Positions 1-12,797 of a stretch of 64,000 bases of DNA are shown piece by piece. Location: positions 27,709,551 through 27,773,550 of the forward strand of contig OX463778.1 in assembly GCA_949825025.1 (NCBI GenBank). The letters run 5' to 3'. The notes under the pieces are model-generated. The model worked only from the letters and a program-made list of their open reading frames with translations, was not told the DNA's origin and ran no database searches. Numbering within the stretch: the first letter of the stretch is position 1; every line of letters begins with the position of its first letter. The position numbers and the translations under genes are program-made. Origin of the DNA: Siphlonurus alternatus (taxonomy: Eukaryota > Arthropoda > Insecta > Ephemeroptera > Siphlonuridae).

Positions 1-1007
1 AGCACAATACAGAAACAATATCGGAGATATATTGCTGCCGGTCGGGAGCTCTCCCAGCTGACCTTTGGCTCCGAGCGCGGCCAAACAAAGGACACATTCA
101 CATTCAAATTGCCTCTTCTATCCTGCTCCTGACACCTTGGCAACAAATTTTAATATCATTGTTTTGTTTGCAACATGTCTCGGATAGTAAGTTACAGTTA
201 AACACTTTCAATGATTTATTATGTTCATAAATAATTGTTATAAATTAATTTCAATTTATTGCAAATTTGATTTAATCATGAATTTTTGTGTATACTTTGT
301 TATTACAGACACAGATGCTGCAAAATTAGTTGAAATTCGACTGCAGTTTGTTTTTTAGGTGTTCTCAATCCTTCGATTTATTATTTTTTTTTATTAAATT
401 GTTTGTTTATTTATCTTTTATAGAGTTATAGATAGCCCAATTTTAAATTGCAGTTGGAAGCAGTAGAAATCATTGCCATAATAATTTATTATAATAGAGT
501 ATAAAAAATTATAATAACAATAATAATAATACAGGTTTCCCTTGTTTGTTATCTGCCTGGTGTTCCAATTCACGTACGATAACTCAAAAAAATAAAATGT
601 TATATTTGTTTTTTTTTAAACTAGCATTTATGACATCATCATATAAATTTTTTTATGACGTAACATTGATCTAAAAAATATATCAATAATTAAGAACCAA
701 TGGTTAAATAACACATAATAAAAATCCCCTCTATAGCTGGGAGGCTGAGTGAAGCAACCTGAGCTACGTCACTGAGATAACAATGTTAGTTATTGATTCA
801 CTTTCCCTCGCTCGCGGGCCACGTGCACTGCTCCTGTTACAGATGCTGCTCGCACTCCGCCCCGCCCGCCCCGCCCCGGGCCCTGGACCACTTTCTCCAG
901 CCTAGGGGACACTGGGGACCGTGCTGCTTCATGTTGCCAACCCTTTTGTAACGGTCCCTGGGGCTCAATCTCAGTACACACTCCTGCAACATTGTTGCTG
1001 CAATTAA
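1..1007. other. Gene-free AT-rich DNA with one GC-rich island
   Basis: No open frame here looks coding. Most of the stretch is AT-rich with short A and T runs. A GC-rich island of about 170 bases (roughly 800-970) stands out sharply and has C/G blocks such as CCGCCCCGCCCGCCCCGCC-like repeats. The 63-codon minus-strand frame across it is a by-product of GC content. The island could be regulatory, but the sequence alone does not show it. Confidence 0.6.
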
Positions 1008-1011
1008 TTAA

Positions 1012-1356
1012 AGGTATACAGGCCTCAAATTACAAATTAGAGAGACATTAAGTGTTGCTCAAGTTTATAATCAACATTCGTATTATTTTTACCTGCGCGC
1101 GGTGCGTCTGTGCGAAGTCGCGCTGTAAAGAAAGTCCTTGCTGACGTCACAACTCACAGCTAGCACTGATTAGCATTGAGTTGTGACGTCATCAAGGACT
1201 TCGTGACGTCATCAAGGACTAAATTTCTTACTTTGAACTGCGACTTCGCACGGATGCATCACGCGTGGAAAAAAATGATGCGAATGTTGATTATTTACTC
1301 TAAACTCTAAACCCACTTGGTGACTGTCTAATTTGTATTTTGAGGCCTGTATGCCT
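1012..1356. mobile_element. Foldback MITE flanked by TTAA, carrying three CRE octamers
   Basis: The two halves are long imperfect inverted repeats of each other. The left end reads AGGTATACAGGCCTCAAA and the right end, reverse-complemented, reads AGGCATACAGGCCTCAAA. The similarity continues through an inner GTGCGAAGTCGC pair to the centre near 1165. TTAA lies directly outside both ends (1008-1011 and 1357-1360), which is the target duplication typical of piggyBac-type insertion. There is no coding capacity, so this is a non-autonomous element. The right arm contains a direct duplication of about 20 bases (around 1183-1220). As a result the element holds TGACGTCA three times, at 1142, 1184 and 1204. 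Assignment to the piggyBac superfamily rests on TTAA alone and is inference. Confidence 0.8.
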
Positions 1357-1360
1357 TTAA

Positions 1361-2318
1361 CTGCACGAATCACTAGACGTAATAGGTTTGTTCGTAAACA
1401 CTGCTCAGTGTACACTTTCTGCACCCGATATTAGACTTAAACGGGCTACTGGTAGTTTTCACAATTTTTATTTTCTAATTTTCTGATATTAAAAAAATAA
1501 ATAAATATATAAATAAGAAAACTATCAGGATTTCAAAAATTGTTATGCTTTAGCTATGCCATAAAAAATTAAGTTAATGCTCCTTTTTTTCGATCATCGG
1601 AAGAAAAAACAAACAAACTCAATTATACTGTTTCATTTGTAGTATTTTTCAATCCCAGGCAATAAATAGTCTATTATTACAAGTTAATCACAAATCCTTG
1701 AGACAGCATGAACTTTACTCCTGTTCTGTTTATGGGCGTTGTCACACGGTCTGTAAGGTGTGGTGAACTCAAATTTATTTTAGGATGCCTAAATAGGCTT
1801 CTTAACCTCCCTGCATGTTTCAAATCTGCATCTGTCTGTTTTAACTCCAGCAAATCAAAGTTCGTGCTGTCCCGAGGTGTACTTACGTCTTTTTTAGACT
1901 CCCACCATCATCTGTAATGTAAAGTACTCCATCATAAGTAGAGAGAGGTAGAGAAAAGAAGACCTCCCGCAAGTACGGGGTATTCGCATACCGATCATAT
2001 GGCGATACGGTTCAGGTCATATGTGGAAGGTCAACTATTTGAACCAGAGAGAAAAGAAAGAGGAATAATTCTGCATGCAAGCTGATTTAAAAATGACATA
2101 GCCTATCTCATGTGATACACATTACCGTAAATCCACGGCTTGTAAAAAAAAAATGCAATGTATAGAACATAATAATAATATACGTCTGTTATTTTATATT
2201 AAATTCTCATGCTTTTAATAAAATAATATTAATTGATTATTGCTTTTTAAATTTGCACTGAATATTTGACTTCGAAAAAGGAAGGCAATAAAAACAAATA
2301 CAATACGTGCAAATAGAC

Positions 2319-2407
<89 letters not shown>

Positions 2408-3637
2408 ATTCGACAATACCTCTTTTGAATAAAAGTTAATCATTGAAAATTAAAGCTTGCTACTATATAATGTAATTTAGAGGCAACATTTTCAGGTGCA
2501 ATAATACAGATGCCATCTGCTTTACTTTATAAAATGCACAGTGTCCTTTTAACCCCATCTGACATCAGGTGTGACCGACCACCAGCCCACAAGTAGATCC
2601 AAAAACTCCCCCCCCCTCCCTAGATTATCTTAATGCCCAACTACAAACTAAATAATATTTTATTGTTATTTGACTCTAGCACTTAATTGTTATCTGACAA
2701 ACATGACAGCTGTTTTTTGCAACCTACATGTCTTCACTAAATCGCCAATAGAAATGAAATCTGACACCGCAGCTGTTACATCAAACATTTAATGTTGTCG
2801 AATATGTGCAAGTATTAACATTAAATCAAAGCTGCTTCAGAATAACTTAATTTTCACACGGACCCATACGTTTCCTCGGCCGTTTGGCGCCTTTCGTATG
2901 TAATAAACTTTTTAACGCAACTTTGGGTTGGGTTAAATTTTTCCTGGCCATTATAAATATAAACTTTACAAATAATAAAGTACTTTATCACTTTTTCTAA
3001 CCAATAATTTTTCTTTACTTATATACAGTCATAAACATAAATTAAGCAGCATTCGAACTTTATTTACATACTTTTATTGCCACCATAATCTAATGATTTA
3101 AGCGCAATATAAGATTAGACAACTGAAGAGATATCATGGGAATTTTACAAAAAATATAATATATGAGAGATTAAATTTTTAATACAACAAAATAATAAGC
3201 TAGACAATGATTTTTTTTAAATAATACGCGTATAACATGGAAGCTGCTTCTCAATAAGGATTATTGTCACTAGTGTAATTTGTAATTATTTTTTTATGGT
3301 AAAAAAATATAAATTTTAGATCAGAACATAATAGAGAACAAAATGACTGTTCACTTTCTGAAGTAAAAAAAATAATTATTCAGTCCAGTTTTTGAGATAT
3401 TAATTTTTTTTTTTTTTTTTTAGTTGAAAAAGATGCTGATTTGACTTGATTTGGCTAATGGCCGTCAGATTTCCAATGATATTCTCACTATTTGTATCCT
3501 GTATATCTAAAAAAGTATATAGACAGACTTTTGCTTCATTTTTTCTGCTGAAAATTTATGTTATAATGTAAGGAAGGTTTACTATAATTCTCAGAGTGAT
3601 TCACCATCTCCTAAGACTAGTGACAATTTATAATCCT
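1361..3637. other. Gene-free AT-rich DNA
   Basis: I see no gene here. Apart from the TA repeat listed separately, it holds AT-rich sequence, a run of nine C near 2608 and several A/T runs. The small open frames have AT-driven composition and no recognisable motif. Confidence 0.6.
2322..2405. repeat. (TA)n microsatellite, about 42 units
   Basis: An uninterrupted run of TA dinucleotides of about 84 bases. It gives a false minus-strand frame of alternating isoleucine and tyrosine, which should not be taken as a protein. Confidence 0.98.
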
Positions 3638-3641
3638 TTAA

Positions 3642-4310
3642 GGTAGAGATAACGCCGAACAGCTGTTCGACGTAATCCCCTTTGATTAACATGTAAACCT
3701 TAGCAAATTGACAAAAATTATAAAAAAAAATTGAGACGCAGATATTAGTGCCTAAAAGCCATAGAAAAAATTTCAAAACAATTTAATGAGCCGATTTTTT
3801 TTTAATTAATTTTTTTAAATTTTAGCATAGGGCTTTCCCATGGAGAGCCAAACTAAAAAATTAATTTAAAAAAATCGGCTCGTTAAATGTTTTCGAAACT
3901 TTTTCTATGGCTTTTAGGCACTAATATCTGCCTCTCAAAAAAATTTCAGAATTTTTGTCAATTTGCTAAGGTTTATTTTATTTATTTATTTGATTTATTT
4001 ATTAAATCTTTCATAGGCTGAAAATACAATAAAAGATAGAAACAGGTGAGCCTATGAGGCAAATAGAAACGGCTGCAGAAACAACCAAATCAGTATACAG
4101 TGTCTATTCACCTAATTAAACAAGAACATGGAAAAGCAGAAATATATACAACATATACAAAAATAAAACCAATAAGAAGCATAAACAATTAGACTGCCCA
4201 GTAGAATTACATAAAAATTTAGAAATTAATTACATATCAAAACGGAGAGGCATGTTTACATGTTAATCAAAGGGGATTACGTCGAACAGCTGTTCGACGT
4301 TATCTCTACC
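3642..4310. mobile_element. Foldback MITE (copy 1), TTAA-flanked, split by a later insertion
   Basis: The left end GGTAGAGATAACG and the right end CGTTATCTCTACC are inverted repeats, with TTAA outside each (3638-3641 and 4311-4314). Near each end is the palindrome GTCGAACAGCTGTTCGAC or a one-base variant, followed by matching AATCAAAGG and TTAGCAAATT blocks. The arms meet at an AT-rich centre around 3840. A second copy of the family is at 30870-31269 and lacks the insert. The right arm here is interrupted between GGTTTA and TTTACATG by a separate insertion (3976-4253). There is no coding capacity. Confidence 0.85.
3976..4253 (-). mobile_element. Short retroposon fragment nested in the MITE
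   Basis: Comparison with the uninterrupted copy at 30870-31269 shows these 278 bases are an insertion into the right arm. GTTTA is repeated on both sides (3971-3975 and 4254-4258), a likely target-site duplication. The plus-strand left edge is a run of TTTA/TTTG units, so on the minus strand the insert ends in an AAATA-rich tail. That fits the 3' end of a 5'-truncated LINE or a SINE copied by target-primed reverse transcription. No protein remnant is recognisable, so the family is unknown. Confidence 0.6.
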
Positions 4311-4427
4311 TTAAAAAAAACAATAAAGTCTTTATACTGTATTCATTTATAGCGTAAATTTTATATTTGTAAAAAACTTTTTTAGTCTGAGGCAACAAGA
4401 TATAATATGATTATTTGTTTATTAAAT

Positions 4428-4471
4428 CAGAGAAAAGATTGTGTTAGCATATAATATAATCTCTTCTCTGA
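4428..4471. repeat. Short perfect-ended hairpin
   Basis: TCAGAGAAAAGATT at the left is matched in inverse by AATCTCTTCTCTGA at the right, with one mismatch and a loop of about 16 AT-rich bases. It may be a small MITE remnant or a structural hairpin; no target duplication was recognised. Confidence 0.5.
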
Positions 4472-6555
4472 CAACTGCAAATACATACGACACAGCTAAT
4501 TTCAGTAAGACCTGTAGAAAATGTCGAGGATTAGAATATGAGTGTCATTAAAAAAAAAAACAGTTCATCATTATATCTCAGATATCTAAGTTCAACATGC
4601 AGTATCAACAAATTATAGCACGTAAATGGATTTCGTATTGTAATTTCTATAGTTGCTACGCCACAATTTAATTCTCCGGCGCAGTATAGAACCTACACAC
4701 ACATGCAGTTTGCACCATATCCCTGCATAATTGTGTGCGCTATTGTCAGGCAATGAGGTCACCTAAGAAGATCAACAATAAATGATATCCTACCATATTA
4801 ATTCATTGATTTACATAACGCATAATATAGTGAACTTCATTAGATTATACTTTAAGATCATACTATACAGTATTAAGTGTATGCGTTATTGCGTTGTATA
4901 TAATGCATATTTTACATCAACAATTCATGCTTGCAGGCTTATAAAGTGAGAAGAAAAACAAATGCAGTTCAACTTTCGCTAACTGCAGCTAGCTATATAA
5001 CCCTCCATTATGTTACTGCATTGAATTGCAAAGGATATAATATATAATAAAGTACAGCGTTGATGCATTTATGCTCATTTATAATACACTTTCTATATAA
5101 GTACTTATGTATACTCTCAGCTAGTGTGACTCGACGACAATAATAATTGTATGAAGAAGGTGACATTAAATCAGGTGCACATTGTTTTTCCTATATTCTT
5201 TGAAAATGTAAATAATTTATTTAATTTCACTTTAAGATTAATTTTTACAGGATGAAAACAACAAAGGAAATAGAATGTTTACATTTTTTTAAATATCAAA
5301 CGGATATTGGGTAAAACATGACGTTTGCATTGATACGAGTGATCTGATAAATTAGGTCACATAACAATGGGGAGCTTGCGATGCAGTTTTTTCATTAAAA
5401 AAATAACCCCTACGGCTTTATATGCTCCCTCATCATTTAATAGCCGAACACAATAGATATTTTTTTTAATGTTATTTGAAGCACACTTGTAGTATTGCGC
5501 AAGTGAAATGTATTGTCAATGGCTGTTAAATTAATAATTAATTAAAAGTAGAGATATTTAACATTTTCTAAGCTCTTTTGAGGTTGCAACTTAAAAATAA
5601 TTTGCTTGTTGCAATGTACATGCAAACGCGTACTGGAGGGGCTCACGTCGTTTTAAAATGACAATTTACTTGACAAATTACAAAAATTACAACTAGAACT
5701 ATTTTCTCATTCATTTTTGGCTTAATTGTATTGAGTATTGTAAGTGTGTATAGATTGTTGGTTTAATAACCTCCAGTCATGTGAAGAAGTAAAACTAATT
5801 AATTAAGACGACATTAAGTAAAAATACAATTAGTTTATAATAATCTGTACAATATTATAATGTTCATTTTCTTAACATTTTCTTAATCAATAAAATTTCT
5901 GTTCCTGTATAACAACAATTTATTCTAATTATGAAAAAAAAAAAAAATATGAAAATTTATTACATGACTTTTGTGAAGTTGGCTTTAATATATCGATTGA
6001 TGCACTTCTAACAGCAATTTAAATTTTAATTTATAACTCTTCAGTAAATTAATAATTGATTGATAAAATTAATTAACAAACCAAAATAGTTTTCATAAAA
6101 GACAAATTTGATAAAGAACACATAATAATTAGGCTCATAGTTATAATATAATTAATTTTGAATTAACATCTCATTACTCCATCATTTTTAGATGACGCCC
6201 TCTTTGCATGCATTTAAAGTAATCCCTTATACAAAAATAAGCTTTAAACTTTCAACATACATAAGACGTGAAGAAATGAGAAGATGTTTTTGTTTTTCAC
6301 GGCACTGAAGGTTTATCAACTGAGAGGTCAAATGAAACTTTTGTTGGGCCACAATGTGATCTTACATTTTTGGCGACATGTAGGAGGTAAAGAAAACATT
6401 TGCCGACTACGACGACATCAACATTTTTAAGCTTTATATAGCCAACGTATATCAAATTGTTGTACTAAAAAATTATCTCTCTTCGCGGTGTTGTAAAACT
6501 GTAGATGCTCGCTGCCCACAAGCAAACAACAATCATTGTACACACCTACATGTGG

Positions 6556-6568
6556 TGACCTGTGACCT
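6556..6568 (-). promoter_or_regulatory. Perfect DR1 nuclear-receptor-type site
   Basis: The plus strand reads TGACCTGTGACCT, so the minus strand reads AGGTCA C AGGTCA: two consensus half-sites spaced by one base. This is the known preferred arrangement for HNF4 and for RXR/USP partners. It lies in a GC-richer island (about 6530-6670). Binding is inference, and no adjacent gene is known. Confidence 0.35.
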
Positions 6569-9500
6569 CGCTTTTGAGCTCCACGGAAATCTCCTCTCCT
6601 CATCCCACCTTTAATACTCTCTTTCTCGGGCGTCCCATCCTATTATTACGGCCGACACTTATCACAGTAGCTGGCTATCTCAACAGACGAAACGAAATTA
6701 CTCGGAATATATTAACTCTCCCATACAACAAAGCTATATAGCATCACGCCCGACCGTATAGCTTTATTCATAAAAAGTACCGCTCACAAAAAGATGATGC
6801 GTTTTTCTTTTTTTAAAGATGCTATCTTTTGTAATTGAATTTTTTTATGAATAAATATTTTTCTCTTAAATAAATATTATAGTTATAACTACATACACTA
6901 TATATACATACTGTATAATATATTAATAATATTACTTGTACAGTACTTTAATTTTATGACATGCTAGGTAAAAAAAAAGTATTGTGTATAACATGATTAT
7001 TATAGTATTTTTTTAATGTAAGAAAATAATTTTTTTTTCAATGTATCCCAAACGGGACCTGCTGTATTTTATATAAGAAGTAAATCAAGTAAATTAATAA
7101 AAAAGAAAAATTCACTTTAGTAAATAATTTTTTTAGCTAGAAAAATGTCACAACAATATTATTAGCACTCCCTACCTGCATATGGTGTTATAAATTTTCT
7201 ATCCTCTCACCTGTCAGGTATCATCATGACATGACCTTTAATATACGCTCAGGATTCTTGACATGATACACGCATATTAGATTTTATCGTGTCCCAAATC
7301 GAGGGTCAAGTATTATTAAAATATATTTAATACCTGACGACATATTTTATAGCATTCTTTGTTATTAAAACTGAGAATTTTGTTTCCTCATAGCTTCATA
7401 CTATGTTCCGACCTTCAACTTCTTTGATTTTTGTCACCACTGAGGTGTGCTTGGAAAGTTCCATGATTGCCAATTCCCTCAGAGTGCAACTGAAAATTTG
7501 CTTTGTATTATAGACAACGAAATTCTTCATCAAAACATAACTTTCAATTAAAATTTCATCAGACAATCCTTCATAATATATTATTTATCATAATTTACAT
7601 CAAAATTTTGCTATTCCATTCTTATATTGAGCCTACACAATATAAAAATGTCACTTCCTTTGTGTCAAGTGCCTCAGTTAAGTTGAGACACAAGCGGCGC
7701 ACGATCAGCTGATTGCGACAACAACAACAAGCTGATAGTGATGGTGAGTGGTTTGTTTCCGCTCGACGTAACAATGGTCTGCGGCGTGCAGCTCGCGGCC
7801 CCGCCTTACCGTGCAACACGGTGGCCTGCCCCCAAGGACGTCTTGATGACCCGTCTCCGGGCCACCAGTAATTATAACAGTGCACGTATCGTGATGACGT
7901 CATTGGAGACATTATCCATCAAGACGTCAAGAAAGTACAGCCACTGTTTGCAAAAATAGAAAATGAAATCAAGCAAAAATCTCTATATGACCAAATTTGT
8001 AGTTATGCCCTTTTAAAGACTTGAATGTTTTCTATTTTAATATAAAAATAAACTAAATCACAGTTACGTATATGTAAGCTTTTTGATGTTGCTTCGGGCG
8101 TTAAAGTCACCAAATTTCGAACTCTTATAAATAGTTCATCACATTACAGCCCTAACTTGAAAAATTTTAATTCAAATTTAAGTTTTTTGTTAATAATGTC
8201 TTCCGCAACTTTTTTGCGGATAGTTTCACTTCACATTTTATTCATTGCTATATTTTAATAAGCTTGGTTACAATCCAGCAGCTTGTGAAGTTACTAAATA
8301 TCTGAGAACATTCTTCAAACTTCAAAACACTGAGAATGCTTTCTTGGACAAATTAATAGCTATAATTTTAAACTAAATTCCGTTTTAAAAAAATGGGTGA
8401 AGAATAAAGTGAGGTAAAATACTTTGCACTTTTGACTTGACTGCTTATTAATATAGAAACTTAAATCTACAACTTTGTTGAAATATTGTAATATTGACAT
8501 TGTTGACATTTATTTGTACGTTTATATATGAAATTACTTTAAAAATTAAAAAAAATATTGTATTGAAAACGTTTCCAATTTATAACTTTTATTACGGTAA
8601 AAAAAATTTCATCCCTTTATTTGGGTGAGTAATTCATTCCAGGGATCAAGAATGTATCCTTGAACAGTATTTCGCAAATTTAGATCACACAATTTTCTGC
8701 TCCAACTTTTAAAATGAGATACCATCATTTATTTTGTGTGTCAATTTAAAATGCGTGTAATAGTTTTATACATTTGAGGACTACACCCAAATAATTATAA
8801 ACTAAAGATATAAAATTCTGTGGTTTTTCTTTTCAAATATATTTTTTTTACCGTACATAAAATGCGAATAATTGCAATTATGAAGGTCTTGTGTATTAGA
8901 CTCTGCTCGACCTTGACTCACATTGCTCCACAAGTTTGATACAGTCAGCGAGTAGAAACAGCAGTGCTTGAATTATTGAAGACCGTGCATCAACTGACAG
9001 ACGTTCTGATTTGACCGGAAGTTGAAGTTTTAAGTTTTAATTGAAATTATTATTCAATCAATGTCCTAATTTGTAAACTAAAATTGACAAAATTTGGATC
9101 TCTCAGAACAGTTTTTGTTATTTTAGAACTGTATAGTTGAATTTTTAATACCGTTGCTGCTCTATAAAAAGAAAAAAAAATCTGTACCTGAAGGTCGAAC
9201 GCGAATATCAAAAGTGGGATGATTGAAAGTATAAAAAAGAGAACAGGTGTGGTCACTTGGTAACACGATTTTGCTGCTGCTGCAGGGATAAAGAGAAAAT
9301 CAGTGGCGACAGAGCAGCGTCACATGGTGATCACGAGCGGCGAACCACGGGAGACCATGCACAACATGATGGCATTGCTGCGGAGTTTACTCGACCGAGG
9401 CTTTTTCAATCGGAAACAACAATACCTATCACTTTCATTTTTAACCATTTTTTTTTTACTATATATATTGTAGATGTTGTTATGTAAAGGAACTTACATA

Positions 9501-12500
9501 ACATAATGAAATGCATGACATGAGTCAGGTTGTACAACAAGTGGTCGACTGCCGAACGTCGTCGTGGAAAATAATTCCAATAATTTGTATTGATTTCGCC
9601 GCGGATAATTCTTGCATGTTCTACAACTGTACCGGTACATGAGGGAACATGATGTCAATATGTATTAATAAGTATGGTTATATTTGTATAGACGCTATAT
9701 CGCGTTACAATGCATGTGCAATTTATAACTAGATTGAGGATTCTTGGCACATTTTTTTTCCGAAAAAAAAAAGACAACAAAAAATCACTTTATAACGTAC
9801 GCTATTTTTAATAGTAAATTCTAGTTTATACTTATTTGAATCATATATTTTTTATGCAACCTAGTAAAAATGATAATAAAATAGACCTCATATGAAAAAA
9901 AAAAAAAAAAAAAAAAAAACAGAATCTTTCCTCTAATAAAAAAAAAATTCATCTCATAAAAAAAATGTTGAAAAAAAGAAATTCATTAAATTTGCTTATA
10001 GAAATGAACTGAAATTACATTTTACTACATCTCTTTTTAAATCAGAGCACAAGTTAAACATTGTTATAGCAAATTATTCTAAAACAACAAACAACCGGTG
10101 AGCGTTCTTCATTATATTAAGGCATGATTACATTGAAAACAATAAATTACTGGAGCTAAAAAAAAAGAATCATTAAATCTGCAAATTTATTGAATTAACA
10201 TAAAATATTGACCAATATCATAAATTCAATATAAACTAAAAAGAATGTAAAGTTTATGATGTTTCAAAATCAAAAAGTAATCACCATCTTTTCATGAGAT
10301 TGATTGTTAAAAAAAACAAACAAAAAAAAAAAAAAACAAGAACAAGAACATAAATTAAAAAATTAAATATATAGCAACCATTATGATGTTGTTTGCTATG
10401 GACGATAAATCAGGCTACGTTGATGGTACTGCAGCATTATTGATGCTGCTGCTCATCCAGGTAGTGTTGTGGGAGATTGACGTGCAGATATCATCTCTCT
10501 AGCGCCTCGTTCGTCACCTCGCGGCCACGCTATACACTCGGACTCATTTCAAACGTTTGTTTGATACTTTGGTCCGAGTCGTTTTATTGGTCCGAGCAGT
10601 CACGGAAACGTACGAAGAAGACTCACGTTAGGATGCTGCAAGGACCACACAGAGATATCTTCTCAAAGGTTAGCGATGCAGCGGGACCGGTAGCGGCTTC
10701 TAATGCTCTCAACTCATAAGTCTTAGTCATGACAAACTCGAGAAGAGATAAACCATTTCATCTCAACGGGTGTGGATTTAGAGATGTATTTCGGATGACG
10801 GCCTCATTCGATAAATAAACAATTTTATATTACTATTTATACATATTTATTTTATATACAGTTGTTGCAATATGCATTTTAAATGTAATAACTTTTTTTT
10901 TCTTTTCTAAAGCTCTATGATCATAAATATATATAGTTGTTATAGAAAATTTAGCATATCATTAAATAAATTTGATCGATATCTGCATGTATAACCTCTT
11001 TGACCTCAAAATACCTTCTCGCCACTTGAGTTTTTTTTAAATATTTACCTTTTACTATTCCGACACAGCAGCTAATTAAATATTTAGACTGCAAATTAAT
11101 TACTAAATATTTGTACTTGGTCTTTTTGTAATGATAGCGCGTGTATAAAATATTTGCAACATTATTAAAACAGGTTTTTCCTTATTAAAGTTTGGACTGA
11201 AATAAAGTAACGAAAAGCTAATGATGTGATTAGAATTTTTGTTTATAATGTTCTTTATGAATGTAAAAATAACATAAATTTTTAATGCTAGAAGAAATTA
11301 TTTATAATTTCACAAAACTCCCTCTCTCTCATATTATATAAATATTCAATTATCCTCTAGACACGCTGATCGATTTTCCACGACATTGATACCTTTTTCT
11401 CCTGTCTTGATCATAACTTGACTTTCGTCACCACCTCCAGCAGGGTATTGTCACCAATGACGTCACAGGAACCAGCTGTGCCGGACAGTTTCTGTTGTGT
11501 CCGGCGGCGGTGCTGGGAGCGGACCATGCGGAGCTCGATCAGCAGGTCCCTCTATAATATTTTATATTTGACTGTGTATAACAACTATTGCACTATATTT
11601 TTTTTTAATCTGATGTATGAACAACGAGACACAGGCTAATATTAATACAAGCATGCATATTCTCTAATAAAGCCTGTTGGGTTCACAGTTTGGGATTATT
11701 TTATAAACTGTAAACTTTTCCAAGAATACACTCAAAGGTACTCGGAACGCTACTTTCCTAGATATTTGAAGACTCACAGACAAAGAGATATGCAAACTTG
11801 AAATGTTGGGTCATTATAAGAACATTGAGAACCAAATAAATAGAAAAAATACAAATTTATATTATATCTTTTGCTAAAAGCAGAGAGAATAGTAAGGGGG
11901 TAACTCTAATAATCTGAAATTATTTTGAGTTCAATATATCTCTGTATAGATAAAATTTTATGACAACGCCCACAAACAGTGCAGGGATAATATTCCACTT
12001 GTGGAGAAATGTACTGCATGTTGTATAATATAAAATATCATCATGTACTTTCATTATAAGCTTAATAATCAAAAGTCATGAATAGTATTAAATTAAGTAA
12101 ACTGAGTCTCAGAAATACTTGTGTTATAAAATGTAAGATAATGATCATTAAAGTAAAAAGCACTTACAGTAATGTTATAAAATAATATCAAAATCTCTTC
12201 TTTCTTTTTGGTTTAAAGCTTATGAGTGTAATGTATGGATTTGGCGTACATGGTGAAACTTAAAGTGTTAGAAAGCATGACCGTATCACATCATGGGATG
12301 AGCGTGAGTGCGACACGTCCGTATCTGATGGGACTTCAATAACGGGTCATCGGGATGAACCATCTTGCATCAAGACATCTCCCGCCGCCCCGCGACACGC
12401 CCACGTGACATCTGTCAGCTGACCTCGCTGTCTCTTGTGGCACTTTTATTTATTTGCAATAAAATTGTTATATTACTTTTTTAATTAATTTTCTTATTCA

Positions 12501-12736
12501 ATCATTTTTGTTGCATATTGATGAATTTATTGTTACAATATGTAAAATAATTATCCTTTAATAAACAAACACAAACATGCATAAACTAATTACAACAAAC
12601 ATATGTACAGTTTTTCCTCCCCCCCCCTATCCCCCACAATTTTATAAGAAAGAGAAAAAATACTACATTTTCAATCAACATCACAATACTGCTTTCAATA
12701 ATTTTATTGCCTTCAAAATATTTAAAATTATACTCG

Positions 12737-12797
12737 TAGATGGGGGCATACATGACCAAAATGTATCAATTGCCCCAAAATACCAACCAACCAACTA
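12737..12797 (+). repeat. Short interspersed repeat, copy 1 (plus orientation)
   Basis: The sequence has a GGGGCAT...CATGA block, then AAAATGT and TCAA, then TGCCCCAAAATACCAACC, and ends in repeated ACCA units. The same order of blocks is found reverse-complemented at 14037-14091. A tail of short tandem units after a shared end suggests the 3' end of a SINE or LINE family. The autonomous partner is not recognised. Confidence 0.55.

Larger units (their letters stand above)
4315..12736. other. Gene-free AT-rich DNA with scattered GC-rich islands
   Basis: No exon or protein motif could be supported. Short GC-richer islands occur at about 6530-6670, 7690-7930, 9245-9410, 10430-10720, 11400-11545 and 12290-12435. 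Two of them contain a perfect TGACGTCA (7895 and 11458), and the first contains a DR1-type site. A hairpin with 14-base arms lies at 4428-4471. A run of about 25 A is near 9895-9919. The open frames of 60-96 codons over the islands lack recognisable domains and plausible splice structure. Confidence 0.55.

Noticed and set aside
1940..2050. Possible tRNA-like fold
   Set aside because: No recognisable A and B boxes or acceptor stem; only short imperfect hairpins.
2237..2443. 68-codon minus-strand frame with an Ile/Tyr repeat
   Set aside because: It is the (TA)n microsatellite read as codons.
10477..10719. 80-codon plus-strand frame in a GC-rich island
   Set aside because: No domain, no splice context and no conserved pattern; the frame length is explained by GC content.
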